Assembly (NCBI GenBank): GCA_021234155.1
Contig: JAJEKV010000020.1
Span: 6,372,563 to 6,436,562, forward strand
DNA length: 64,000 bases
From: Isoetes taiwanensis
Taxonomy: Eukaryota > Streptophyta > Lycopodiopsida > Isoetales > Isoetaceae
Reading direction: 5' to 3'
The number at the start of each line of letters is the position of its first letter. The first letter of the stretch is position 1. The notes below the pieces were generated by a model that was given only the letters and a program-made list of their open reading frames with translations, did no database searches and was not told the origin of the DNA. Shown here in pieces: positions 30,801 through 42,483 of this stretch. Both the position numbers and the translations under genes were made by a program.

Positions 30801-32048
30801 ATATCTGAATATTTGGAGTAAAAGAAGTCAGGAATATCTATAGAGGATTCCAAATTAATACCTTGATCATTTTTAATGTAAGAGAGCTGATTCTTGAGAA
30901 GCCTATTTTTGGCAATTCTAAAAAAGAATTTGGAATTGCTGTTGTCCATAGAGGAAAAGAATTTCACTTTGGATCTAGATGCTGCACCTTTGGCCTCATA
31001 TTCTGCAATGCTTTTTATTGACTGCTCTAGATTACTTTTTTGCAAATGAAGATCAGGATTTAGAGGATCAGTTTGAAGCTTAACTCTTACAGCCTTCATT
31101 TGCATCAGATAAATTTTTTTTTGAACTTTTTTTTAACTCCCAATCATTTCTAGACCATTGTTTAATCCAAGATTTGGAAGATTTGATTTTAGCATAAAAA
31201 TCTTTCATAGAATTGGCTGCCATAACTGTTGGGAGGCTGGCATAAAAGATTTTAAAGTCTCTACAAAAATTTCCATGACTAAGCAGAGAGCAATTGAACT
31301 TGAAAGGAATATTTCCAGATCTCTTAATGTAGAGAAGATGTTTAGTTTCAAGAAATTGAGGTTGGTGATCCGAGACAGAAGTTCTCTCATCACTAGAAAC
31401 AACACTATTATCCCAAAAATCATGGCTGGAGTTGTTAATATAAAATCTATCTAGAGCACAAAGGACTCTGGAATTACCCTTTTGCTTGTTGGACCAGGTA
31501 AGTTTGGCAGTAGAAGAGGGAATATGGGTAAATAAAAAGGTATCAAGAAGATTTTCCCAATTCATTTTCTCTGTCATAGACATGTTGAGGTTTTTGCCCA
31601 GCTTAAGGTCCCAGGAGGGGGTGTTGTTGAAATCTCTAGCTAGAATCCAAGATATAGAATTATGATTGAGAAGCCAAGATCTGATGTCAAGCCAAAGCTT
31701 TTCTCTTTCTTTAGAGATTGTAGAGGCATAAATATTTATAATATCAAATTGAGATCCATCATAATTAAAGATGACAACCTGCCAACTTTTGCCAGGACTG
31801 TTGTAAACCAAGCTATGGTTAATATTTCTCCAAATAATGATAAGGCCACCCGAGGTCAAAGTAGCATCAATCCATAAGGAAGAAAAACCAGGACCAATCC
31901 AGTTTACAAGATTAGATCATTCAAAGTTTGGAAGTCTAAGCTCTTGCAATAAAATAATATCAGCTTGATAATCTCTGATTTGAGAAATTGCGTTTCTCCT
32001 CTTTACAGGCCCTTTAATGCCCCTGAGATTCCAAGTCATTATCTTCAT
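27855..32048 (-). pseudogene. LINE ORF2: endonuclease, RT, zinc-binding tail
   Basis: It begins MKIMTWNLRGIKGPVKRRN (catalytic Asn) and DIILLQELRLPN (Glu), with a stop soon after, in E-stop-SNLV. Further on come LARDFNNTPSWD (normally GDFNN), LDRFYIN and SVSDHQPQF (the His of the SDH box). RT motifs are [54 protein letters not shown] and LLQYADDSFSF (catalytic YADD). The C-terminal frame 28874-27855 has PKITYFIWLLANKSIPNMET and the CPLHC...HIFSC zinc-binding pattern, then ALWNIWKHRNRCLHG. Frameshifts occur near 30216-30390 and at 31080-31105. Confidence 0.9.
29014..29609 (-). mobile_element. Poly(A) retroposon inserted in the LINE RT region
   Basis: Between the LINE codons AGKTMLFL (right) and AFISRLKKIIRNFIWG (left) lie about 595 bp of unrelated DNA. 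On the minus strand it ends in A14 (plus T run 29014-29027) after an AT-rich stretch resembling a transcript 3' end. No coding motif was recognised. It may be a SINE or the 3' end of another LINE. A target-site duplication was not found by eye. Confidence 0.6.
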
Positions 32049-32079
32049 GATAGGAAAAGGAAGGCAGTAAAAGAAGAGG

Positions 32080-34519
32080 TTAATAAGGGGAAGCACTAGA
32101 TAAATTTCCTGGATTGGCTTCTAGTAGTTCTTTTAGATTGATGTCTATTATTAAAGGCAGGGGTATCCATACTGACACAGACTTCCTCATCTTAATTCCT
32201 TTCTTACAAGGTTTGGCACTTTTTTGCTTAGATGTCTTAGGATGAGAGAAAGATAAGAAATGATCATCATCCCAATGGTTTATAAGAATAGAGGTAACAT
32301 TCTCTTTGATATTTTCTTTTTCAATAGAATCATAGTCAGTGGAATGGGGACAGGTCCAAAATTTTGACTGACAGCATGTAAGGTTAAATTCAGAGGACTT
32401 CACCATAGAATTACTATTAATTTCAATCAAACAAGAGGAGTGGTTTAGATCTTGCCTAGAATATATGTCTTCTGCCACCATGTCAAGTATGTTATTTGAA
32501 GCACAAGCTGTAGATGGAATTAAGTTCTGATCCAGCAGACTTTGAGTAGGTCCTTTAGAAATTGAGTCACATGTTGTCTTGTTTCCTTCTGCTGTACTGT
32601 CAGGATTACTTTCCACATCTATATCTGACTCAACAGCTAAACTTTCCTTATCCTTATATCCATACTGAGCACACTCATTTTCCACTTGTAACTCAGAAAG
32701 CTGGAGAGCTATCTTTTCAGAAATGGGATTATTTAAATGTGAAATTTCAGGAGAGGTAGGTAGAGATAAGTCAATAAGGGGAAGGGGTGGGGGCAACATG
32801 ATATCATTTCAGGGAGGAGGACAAGATATGGGAGCTGAGCTAGTAGAGGGAATTGCAAGGGAGGGTCGAGAAATGTGAGCAGATCTTGGCTCTTCAGTAT
32901 CTGCATAAGTCTCACAATTTGTGTCAGACAAAATTTTGAATCTATTGCTGCAAATTACCTTATCTGTGAAGTTGACATTACTGGTTGCAAAGTTTGTGCT
33001 ACTTTGATAGCCAGTGTTATTTTCCTGAGCACCTGTTTTTTTGAAGGTTAAATCTTCCAAAGAAGTTTCCATACTCATCTTATTTTTCATAATTAAAGAC
33101 TCCTCACTCTTTCTTGATTGGGGATTAATCTGAGAAGGATTAATCTTAATCCCATGCTGAATATTCTTAGGAAATCCCTTAACAACTTTAGATGATGCCT
33201 TATTATTAGAGACATCATTGACCTTAGAATCTGCAAGAATGTTATTCAAGGTCTTGTGCAAATCAAAATACATAGGAGATTTCCCCTTGGTCATCATTCT
33301 ATTATGATTGCCTTCTTTATTCTTCTGTGGATTGACAGTGGTTTTTTACTGAGAAGAATTGCCAGCTGCTATAGTGCTTTGATGCAGAAAAAAATCTCCT
33401 TTATTTAAGATTTTAATTCCACCAGATGTCTGAGTAGAGGCAGTGAGAACTTGAGAAGATCTCGAGTTTTGTTGAGCAATTAACTGCATCTGTTGCCGTT
33501 TTTTTTTCAATCCTTCTTTTACTGCCATTGGATTTAACCCAAGTTGACTGATACTGATTTGCAGAATTTTGGCCAACTAAATCCAAAGTTTGTAGCTGAT
33601 CTTGGTTTCCAAAATTTGTATTCTTGACATCATTATGTACCTTGGTAGATGTGTCACCAAAACCTTTTGCAGATGATGCAGCATTTTTTCCCACAATGTA
33701 CTGACAAACTTTCGAAGAGAAATGTCTAGAATTGCAATTAGGGCAAAAAGTAGGTAGTCCAACCCATCTAAGCTGAAGATTAATTTTTTTGCCAAAGAAA
33801 TCTAAGATAGGGATGGAAGTGGGAACATGCTTAAAGATATTCAGTTGAATGTAACATTTTGGGGCCTTGTAGGGAGAGTAGTCAGTTGAAATGTAGGTTC
33901 CAATTGAGTTGAAAATGGCTGAGAAGCAATCTTCATTCCAGTAAATAGGATTAAGTTCACTCATACTGACAAAGGCAATATAGAATTTGCCAAAGTCATT
34001 TAAGGAAAGCTGAGGGTTCCATTTAAGAAAAACCAACTGATAGGTATCAAATGTTGATCTGGCTGTTTTCAATAAAAAATTGGCAGTTCGAGAATTTGCA
34101 CATTCCACCAAAAGATAAGGGTAACTAATCCAATAAATTGAGTTGACAAAGACACCTTTGTGAAGTTTGAGGATATGATTCCAGAGCTTGTCAATTTTGA
34201 TCCCGACTTTGTCCACACATATTATAACAGCAGTAGAAGAAAGGGAGCTAATTCTTGTCGCAATTAGAGGAGAATCGATTTTAATACCTCTAAACAGTTG
34301 AACATTTGGTTGAGTTCGAATTTGTAGATTATTAAACTCTTCTGATAACTGCTGATCCGTGAGAACAGGTTGGCCTGGCCTTTGAATTCCATAAGGAATG
34401 GGAACCCCTTCAGTATTGAGAATAGGAACTATGCCATTGGGACCCGGATCTTTCGAGAGATTGTCCCAAGTTGAAACATCCGAGGAGAAATAATGCATGT
34501 CTTTGAAAACAAAGTTCAA
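32080..34519 (-). pseudogene. LINE ORF1, DUF4283-like with a zinc-binding motif
   Basis: The first frame (34519-33413) has a globular RNA-binding-like domain, including VFVNSIYWISYPYLLVECAN and FGKFYIAFVSMSE, then INLQLRWVGLPTFCPNCNSR with H...C following, a compact zinc-binding motif after the WVGLP phrase typical of plant LINE ORF1 (DUF4283/zf-CCHC_4 type). Low-complexity Ser/Asn/Lys-rich frames 33297-32809 and 32799-32080 continue it. Such proteins bind the LINE RNA. The true start codon is uncertain because the open frame begins without ATG. Confidence 0.7.
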
Positions 34520-34529
34520 GTCAGCAAAA

Positions 34530-35010
34530 TCACCAAATTTAAAGACTCTTGATAAAAACTTAACTGGGAAAGAAGATCAAATCGTTCAACTAGAGAGAGG
34601 AGCATAAACTTTTGAAGAAAAATGAGGGAAATTGCGTTTAGGTCTTTTGAAGTATTCGAGTTTTTTTTGGAAAAAGATTTTGAACAATTTGAGACATAAT
34701 GAGGATGAAACAACTGAAGGACAAAAAGAGAGAAAGGAAAGCGCAAACGCAGACAAGAAGAAGAAGAGGGAAGATCCTAAGGCAAAGACATTCAAATTCA
34801 GCAAGGAAGGATTGAGAATTAAAGATTTTACCCGAAAGCATACCCATCCATAGCAATTGCAGACATAAAGTAACAGATCTAGCATTCAGATTCCCCCAAA
34901 AACTTCTCATTGTAGACTTTAACTGTAATTCTGTGCTCGAGGTTTTCTCTAAATACTCTGAAGATACCTGTAGCAGCAATATCCTTATGGCCAACAAACT
35001 CTTCCAACCA
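34530..35010. other. Probable LINE 5' leader
   Basis: This GA-rich stretch (on plus: gaaagaagatc..., gaggatgaaacaactgaagg) lies upstream of LINE ORF1 and probably contains its 5'UTR. No gene is supported. Confidence 0.35.
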
Positions 35011-35664
35011 CACATGGAAAGTGGAATTATAGATGGAGAATGACTTTGATTTGGAACTTCACGAAGCAAATTGACACAAGCGCATTGCAACTTGTGCTTT
35101 CTTTAATGTGTAGCTGCTACAGGCGGTATTGTTGTTTGTTTGAAGTGTAAACATGTGTTGTCGTAGGTGCATAAAGGTTGCATCTGTTGCGGCCGTTGCC
35201 TATCCACCGGAGGTTGCATCTGTTGCGGCTGCCACAGTAGACCCTGGGGTAACTCTGCTGCGACACCGACCGCCTCCACCACCTCCTAGGGCCACGGATG
35301 AAGAGGCAGGATCTAGAGCCATTGCATAAAGGTGCTGCATTCTTGCAAGAAGGTCAAAACATAACAATTTGTTGACATGTTGCTTAAAGTCGAAGACTAA
35401 GTTTAGGAAGCAAGGAAATACATTGAAATGATATGACTACCAGCAATTACAGAAGGGGGGAGCCATGTGGCTTCTAGTTTTCATGTGGCTGGTGAAATCA
35501 GGCAAGACGTGAAGCTTGAATATATGAGCTTGCTTATAACTAAAATGAGGTAGGTAAGGCCTACCTTAGATTTGATGCAGTCCATGCTTTGAACGCTCAA
35601 CTACATAATTTAGCCTAACACAAAGCTGTGAAATTACAGTTTACTGGCCGCACAGCCAGGTTGG
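35011..35664. repeat. Dispersed duplication, copy A
   Basis: 35011-35168 closely matches 40104-40264 (CACATGGAAAGTGGRAT..., AACATGTGTTGTCGTAGG), and 35316-35664 closely matches 40574-40941. The order and direction are the same, but the spacers between the two blocks differ in length. Copy A lies left of the chromovirus remnant and copy B right of it. No coding content is seen. Confidence 0.85.
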
Positions 35665-35674
35665 TTTTAACCAT

Positions 35675-35700
35675 CTGTTTATAGCATTGGCTATAAACAG
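35675..35700. repeat. Perfect 11-bp hairpin
   Basis: CTGTTTATAGC, a 4-base loop attg, then GCTATAAACAG. It comes directly after duplication copy A and is absent at the matching place in copy B. Confidence 0.8.
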
Positions 35701-36585
35701 CCCCTTAAGGATAACCCTGGTCAATGTTGAAAGGATTGTGCAAATAGGTGATAAAGAAATTTCCAAGGCAACCTTAGTAAGTCAACTTAATGGTAATCCT
35801 TGGCTCTCAAAGGATAGGTTGACTAGGGTATGAAGTCAAATTTATAGTGTAGAAGCGAAGAAGAAGATAGATGCTTCAACTTTGTTAGGAATTTGATCTG
35901 ATTGTGCTGTATATTTTGAAATTGAAGGCGCAACTAAAAAGAGGAAACATGTGTCATGGTATAATGAGCACAACGAACACATGGTCTTCTTATGGCTTAT
36001 CAGATCTGCAATTGATTGCACTTGAATCTGTCATATCCATTGCTTGTGTAATATATCATCCAGAGGTGGTAGGTATACATTAAATAACGATGACAAATAT
36101 TAGTTTGAAAAGTTTTTGATTGGCCAGCAAGAAGATTTGTACTACGCGTCTTAATATATTTGATTATAGCGTGCATTTAATCCACACATTCTGATTAGTA
36201 TTCGTTTTTAATGCATGAAATAAAGAAAAGACTAAGATCACGTGAAGATATGTATAATTCCATCAGAAAGTGTCTGCTGTTTGTTCTCAAAGTAATACAT
36301 GTTATATTTTTTGAATGGAAATATATGCTATATGATGGACGAATAAAATAAGAGTTATTGTCTCGGACAAAAAGATCTTCTACCACATAAAGCAGATGGT
36401 TGGGAATATTGTGCCATCTCCTACTCCAATTTCTGATTTTGACTGGCTGCTGAATAGGTCAGTACCATTTATGATTTTCTCAATCAGCATGCAAATTTGG
36501 CTAAATCAACATCTGATTTGGAACCTTGATTTAGAGGTCTCAAAATCTCTGAATGCTAATGTGGAATTCCTATTCTTCTAAGAAG
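35701..36585. other. Stretch without a supported gene
   Basis: No coding motif is recognised. It may be the decayed upstream part of the chromovirus whose integrase end follows. Confidence 0.4.
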
Positions 36586-36589
36586 ATTT

Positions 36590-37043
36590 CCTTCTTCATT
36601 GCAGAAGAGCATAGCAAACAAGCACAGAATAGTAAGAGAGTTCCAAGTAAGGGACAATGTTTGGCTAAAAATAAAGGTCAAACAAGCGAAGCTCCGCATC
36701 GACAATTGTAAGAAGCTTGCTCTAAGGTGGACTGGACATTTAAAATAGTCAAAAGAGTAGGTAACCAATGCTACAAATTGGACTTACCAGCAACTTGAAA
36801 ATCCACAAAGTTTTCCATGTAAGTCTTCTAAAGAGGCACACTCTTAATCTAGAGGAAGTATTGGACACCCCAGCATTACTAGAAATGATTGATGAACAAC
36901 TTGAAATTGTTCCGAAAGTCTTTCTTGACAGATCTTACAAAAAAACAAGAAGGTCACAATTTCTCCAATACCTAGTCAAATGGAAGCACTTGCCTGTGGA
37001 AGATGCGATGTGGATACTACAATCAGATCTCAAGGAGCAGTAG
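36590..37043 (+). pseudogene. Chromovirus integrase C-terminus with chromodomain
   Basis: The plus strand reads HRIVREFQVRDNVWLKIKVK and KLALRWTGHLK, the GPY/F-type C-terminal part of a Ty3/Gypsy integrase. After a frameshift come LKIHKVFHVSLLKRHTLNLE and a chromodomain QFLQYLVKWKHLPVEDAMWI, with the aromatic cage region YLVKWK...W. The chromodomain targets integration by reading histone marks. The frame ends near 37043. The rest of pol is not recognisable upstream, so only the 3' end of this element survives. Confidence 0.85.
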
Positions 37044-37770
37044 CCATAGTATATGAAGCAATGCAAGGGACAGCTCGTCACTGAAAAAGTTGACACCGAA
37101 CCGATAGGTGAGTGGAAGATAGATTAATGTCTACTCTCCGATGGGACAGAAGTAGACAAGTATGAGAGATAAGAGGTCATACAGGATCATGCATGATAGG
37201 AAAGCACCTCTAGTCTATGGCCATTATGAGGAAGAAGTCATCCTCCATGCCAATGGTGACGAAATGTGTAGGCATTAGAAATCATATCAGGCATGATAGG
37301 ACGCTTGTCTCCATGGCCACGATGGAGGAAGCATCCTCTTCCTACACCGGGACATAATGCTTGCATTCATTTAGTTAATTAATTGTAATTAAATGGATGG
37401 TTCCCTAATAACCATCTTCACATAAAATAAATATGCTAACGCAGTGTGAACCTACAGGTCAATAGAACGACAAAACGGCAGGAGGGTTGCACTGCGCATA
37501 GACTGGCACAACATTCTACAAGCGAGGAAGAAGCATTGAAATATTTATAAATGCTTAAACTTTAATGACATGTCTAAAGTAGGGCATTAATTGATTGCCT
37601 TGCTATAATTTTGTAAAACTTTAATATTGAAATGATAAGAATTTAATTGTCACCTTAATATAATTCTTATATTTGCATGCATTAAACGAGTCTGGCAGGG
37701 ATCATGTAGGTTTTCAAGCTAAAGAGGCTCGCGATGCTGCAAATAGCATCAACTCAAGGTGGGAAAAATG

Positions 37771-39019
37771 TGATATTCTAGCATAATATATGGTGTGAAT
37801 ACGTATATTATGCTACCGCATCACTAGTACATGCCAACCCTAATGACATATACATGGCAACCGTATAGGATTATACCCTGGAGTACAACCAATAGAGCTA
37901 TTATAGTACAGGTCCCCATTAACCCATTGCCACGTGGCACAACCTAAGTAATCTTTTAGATCCCAAACCTAAAAGCATCATGTCAAAAAGAGCCTGGAAC
38001 CCTAAAAGTCTCTAGAGCTCGCATTGCCCAAGCGCAAGACCCATTCTGACCTGCCAGTGCCTATGAAGCTTGCTTTTCCAAGCAGATCGCCAAGACTTGA
38101 CCATCTCGAACCATCCCGACAGCATGGACGTCGTCAGAGGACTTGGAGCAAGCCAAGGATCTTGTATGTGGTTGATCTATTATGCAATGCCAGCTTCCCG
38201 ACCGGCATTAAGCCGAGTTTGCATCCTTTCTTAGGCTTAGAAGATCTCTAGATCCCTAGATCTCAGCCTCTAATGAATGAACCTAGCTATGTTGTTTAGA
38301 GTAGATAGATTAGAACTTTACTCTGTTATCTCAGTAAATTGGATGATATTGTATTGCTCTGTGCGAACCTCTTGTGTATTGGGAAGGGGGGTAGAGACCC
38401 AGAGCCCTTGTAGCTGATGTTCCTAGATAGCCTCATTAGTACCCAATAATTGCGGCATGTGATAGGAGCCCCCTTGGCTGTGGGTGGCAAGGTTAGACCG
38501 GCGAAGGTTGTCTGTCTACAGTTGATCCCTCTAGTGCGTAGCGACGGCCAGGGAACGTTGTGGGCTAGGCCTAATAGCTTGTCACTGAGTGTGGGCAAGG
38601 TATAGGCTCGACACCTCCTAGGTGATGCGTCATCTCAGTGGGGTTCAAGTTATAGATGAGCAATGGCTCTTTAGCTTGCCTATAGTTGGCATGGACCCTC
38701 TGGAGGGGAGTGATCCCCTCCTACCTCATCGGGAGTGGGGAGATGCAACCCAGGAGTAGTCCCTCTGACTATGCACCCGGCAGGCTACGGTCACATCCCC
38801 AATACTTTTCAGCCTATCTGCAAAGTATGTATAGGAGGGGCGGATGTAGTGGACTACCCAACGGCCATGTTCTTATGCTAGCCAAATTAATCTGCAATTA
38901 ATTCTGTCTACATTGACTTCTGGAGATCCAAGCCATCAGTCGATCTCCATGAGTCTGTGCCTTGGGTAGGATTTTCCTTCTCTATTGATGCTATTGATGT
39001 TGTTGTTCAGAAGTTATAT
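37771..39019 (+). mobile_element. Putative 3' LTR of the chromovirus
   Basis: A purine-rich tract (AAGGTGGGAAAAATG) ends at 37770 and is followed by TGATATTC. ATATCA near 39019 could be the opposite terminus. The position, 0.7 kb after the chromodomain stop, and the length of 1.25 kb fit a plant LTR. No second copy is in the window, so both ends are tentative. Confidence 0.4.
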
Positions 39020-39397
39020 CATGGCGAGCCACCCTTCGAGGTGGATATGTAGTGTATGTGATGCCATGCGCTTATGTTTTATGCGCTTCCACAGCTAGGT
39101 AGATCACGAGGGAGACGGGACGAATGACACGTCTATTCTTCCCCATATGGTTCTTGCTCACCATCAAGAGCCCGATGATAGGTAGAGGCCTCGTGTTAGT
39201 GGGCTTGCATTGACAGGAGGGATGAACTCCAGCTTTGTACATGTGGAACATTGTATATGAGCAGAGGATGTCACACCTCCTGCCCCACCTACCCGCTTGT
39301 TCGGCCTCGCCCCACGCCTGCCTTTGTCTTGCACCGCCCGCCGAGCTCTTTTTGCCCTTCCGCACTGCTGCGCTGTCATGCTTGCTTGCTACCTGTA

Positions 39398-39640
39398 CAA
39401 AACCTCCCCAACTATGCTATTCTGAGGGTAAGCTTTGTTGGTCGGGGATCCATCTATCTATCTATCTGCTATCTATCTATGCTATCTATACGCTGCACTT
39501 TCTATCGCCGCTCGCTATCTGCTTGTTTTATGCATGTATGTATATATCTATCTATGCGTCTATCTATCTATCTATCCTGTACTGCCAACAAAACAAGAAT
39601 CTCCCCAACTATGCTATTGTGAGGCTAAATTTGTTGGTAA
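39398..39640. repeat. (CTAT)n microsatellite within a short duplication
   Basis: Degenerate CTAT/ATCT repeats occupy 39450-39577. They are flanked by two copies of CTCCCCAACTATGCTATT(C/G)T followed by GAGG(G/C)TAA, at about 39402 and 39600. This is a direct repeat of about 45 bp around the microsatellite. Confidence 0.75.
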
Positions 39641-40103
39641 GGAATTCCTTGTTTGCCAGTGGGCTGCAACCGGGTGGGACAAACAAGAAATCCAAAGCTT
39701 ACCCTGATACACTAAGGGTGCAGTTAGGGAGATTGTTCCATGCCCTTGAGGAGTGTGTTGGGGTTATGAAATGGTAAGAACTGAACATTTTGTGGAAAAA
39801 GAACAGACACTTAGAGCTCATATGGACCTACCTAGGGGCATACTTATATGAGAACTCCATAGGATCTACAACCTGCAATGAAGGCACACAAGTGCACTAA
39901 ATTTCAATTGTACATATAAAATCATAATAAAAAGGGATAAAAAAGCTAGCTGCATGTGTTTGCTTGAGCATAATTGCGCGGATATAGCCCTCTAGTTTTA
40001 TGCCATGGTGGAGCAATGTTCAAACCCCATGCTTCCTTTCTGATACAACTTATTGAACTTATATAGGTGTTCGATTCTGCATGTTGACATCAAGAATGCA
40101 TTG
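39641..40103. other. No supported gene
   Basis: One frame continues as YPDTLRVQLGRLFHALEECV up to a stop at 39777, without recognised homology. The rest shows nothing I can annotate. Confidence 0.35.
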
Positions 40104-41490
40104 ACCGCACATGGAAAGTGGGATCGTAGATGGAGAATGACTTTGATTTGGAACTTCTCAAAGCAAATTGACACAAACGCATTGCAACTTGTGCTTTCTT
40201 TAACGTGTAGCTGCTACATGTGGTATTGTTGTTTGTTTGAAGTGTAAACATGTGTTGTCGTAGGTGCAGGTGTTTGATAGAGTTTATTGTTGCTGATTGT
40301 TTTTTAGGACCACTTTGGTTCATCTGTTTGCAAAACAATAAATATGATATGACTTATACGTGATTAATATTATGAAAATGAACGCCAATATAGGCCTAAT
40401 ACCTCCTTGTGCTTTGGTATTTGCTGTGTATATTCTATGTAGTAACGATGTGTGAGATATGAGAAAATGTATGCCCTCTCTTGTGAACCCCGCAACTTGT
40501 GAATTTCCCTCTCTCTTCTTCTTCTACATAATGCCGATGCTCAAAATTGTCCCTGAATCTTTATTTGGAGACCCCACAAGGCCATTGCATAAAGGCTGCA
40601 TTCTTGCAAGGAGGAGGTCAAAACATAGCAATTTGTTGACATGTTGCTTAAAGTCGAAGACTAAGTAAGTTTAGGAAGCAAGGAAATACATTGAAATGTT
40701 ATGACTACCAGCGATTACAGAAGGGGGGAGCCATGTGGCTTCTAGTTTTCATGTGGCTGGTGAAATCAGGCAAGACGTGAAGCTTGAATATATGAGCTTT
40801 CTTATAACTAAAACGAGGTAGGTAAGGCCTACCTTAAATTTGATGCAGTATGTGCTTTGAACGCCCAACTACATAATTTAGCCTAACACAAAGCTGTGAA
40901 ATCACAGTTTACTGGCCGCACAGCCAGGTTGGTTTTAACCACCTCATTAACAGTAAATGAAATTTGTCCATGATATGTGAAACCTCTACAGCTTGTTTGC
41001 AAAACATGTACTTTGACAGGCTTGTGCTTTATAAATGAGATCCTAATTATATTACACAGGAAGGGCAGTGGGAATCCATGAGACTTGGATGGGATGTAAT
41101 ATCTTAGATCTCAGGTGATTTTAAACCTGCATGTTCTGCATTTTAAAACTGCATGTTGAAATCAGGCAAGACGTGAAGCTTGAATATATGAGCTTGCTCA
41201 TAACTAAAATGAGGTAGGCAAGGCCTACCTTAGGTTTGATGCAGTCTGTGCTTTGAACGCTCAACTACATAATTAACACAAAGCTGTGAAATCACAGTTT
41301 ACCAGGTTGGTTCTAACCACCTCGTTAACAGTAAATGAAGTTTGTCCATGATATGTGAAACCTGTACAGCTTGTTTGCAAAACATGTACTTTGACAGGCT
41401 TGTGCTTTATAAATGAGATCCTAATTAATATTACACAGGAAGGGCAGTGGGAATCCATGAGACTTGGATGGGATGTAATATCTTAGATCT
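40104..41490. repeat. Dispersed duplication copy B plus an internal tandem copy
   Basis: 40104-40264 and 40574-40941 repeat copy A (35011-35664). Within B, 40765-41119 (GAAATCAGGCAAGACGTGAA through ATATCTTAGATCTC) is repeated nearly exactly at 41159-41491, so that part occurs three times in the window. The copies differ by small indels and substitutions. Confidence 0.85.
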
Positions 41491-41491
41491 C

Positions 41492-42483
41492 GGTGATGGT
41501 TCTGCGTTGGTATCTTTCTAAATGTTAATTTTCTTTAACATGTTCTTCATTTTAATTTCACTTTGTAATATTGACACTCTATTCTAGTCTGCAGACTCAA
41601 TTGTACGGATGGACTTGTTTAGGCATTTCTTATACTTCAAGCAAATGATCTGAAAGACCAACCACACTTGCTCCACACCCCGATGGCAATGCCTTGGAGT
41701 TTGCACAACACGCTCCATAAACAACATCCCAAACGTGCATATTTAGCATAGGCATGTTGACAATCTGTTACATAAGTTGTGAATTTCATTCCTTATCTTC
41801 ATATGCGCTCCTTTTATACTGCAAACACTATGGCTCCTGGTTTACCTAGTTCATGTCATCACAAGGACTGACATCAAGCTTGATGTTCTTCCAACACAGG
41901 CCTTACAAATCTGGTAATAAGGCAACAGGGATAGCAGTGGACTTGGTTGTGCCTGATGCCTGTGGGCCGTGGTTATGCATGAAGCTTGTCAAGGGGAAGA
42001 GATAGCTGTCTCTAACTTGTGCCTCATATACGAATTTGTGAATAGTGCTTGTGTTGTTTTGCTTCTTTGGCAGAGCTGATATTGTAGTTGTGGGATTTGC
42101 CTTTGGGATTGTAGAAGTTTTATGTCCTCTCAATTCAATTTGCTTTGAGAAAAAAAGTGTGGTGAAGAGTCATGCAGAGGTTAAATATAGAAATAGCATA
42201 CTGGATATTTACAGTTTGCTTCTTGATTTTAGGGATAAAATTGAGATATGGAGTTACTGTGCCACTAACTGGCTTAAGATGAGGACCATGAGGATTGTGA
42301 AAAGTGATAATTTGTCTCTAAGCATGGGCAAAGGGATGTAGAGAACTAGATTATAAATGAGCATATGAGCACTGCACGTTTTGTTTGGAGGGAAAGCCAA
42401 ATTAAGTTTCGTTGGGGGAAAGTCAAATTACAGGTTGCAGGAGGGATAAAGCAACAATCTCTGTCATAGTGCCATGGTTTTTG
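41492..42483. other. Intergenic DNA upstream of the laccase pseudogenes
   Basis: No gene is supported. The plus frame 42045-42341 has no recognised motif. Confidence 0.4.

Larger units (their letters stand above)
27715..34520 (-). mobile_element. Plant L1-like LINE, nearly full length
   Basis: On the minus strand ORF1 (34519-32080) precedes ORF2 (32048-27855) with an APE endonuclease, RT and RVT zinc-binding domain, the order of plant L1 elements. ORF2 is cut by a poly(A)-tailed insertion (29014-29609). Frames are broken at several places, so it is inactive. A 5' leader may extend to about 34900. The 3' end is only approximate; no clean poly(A) was found there. Confidence 0.85.

Noticed and set aside
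39251-39777. Overlapping plus ORFs of up to 180 codons with SIYLSIYLS repeats
   Set aside because: They translate a CTAT microsatellite and its flanks; there is no motif or splice support.
39985-40045. tRNA-like B box (GTTCAAACCCC) with an upstream TGCCATGGTGG
   Set aside because: The arms do not pair and the A box is poor, so neither a tRNA gene nor a convincing SINE head is supported.
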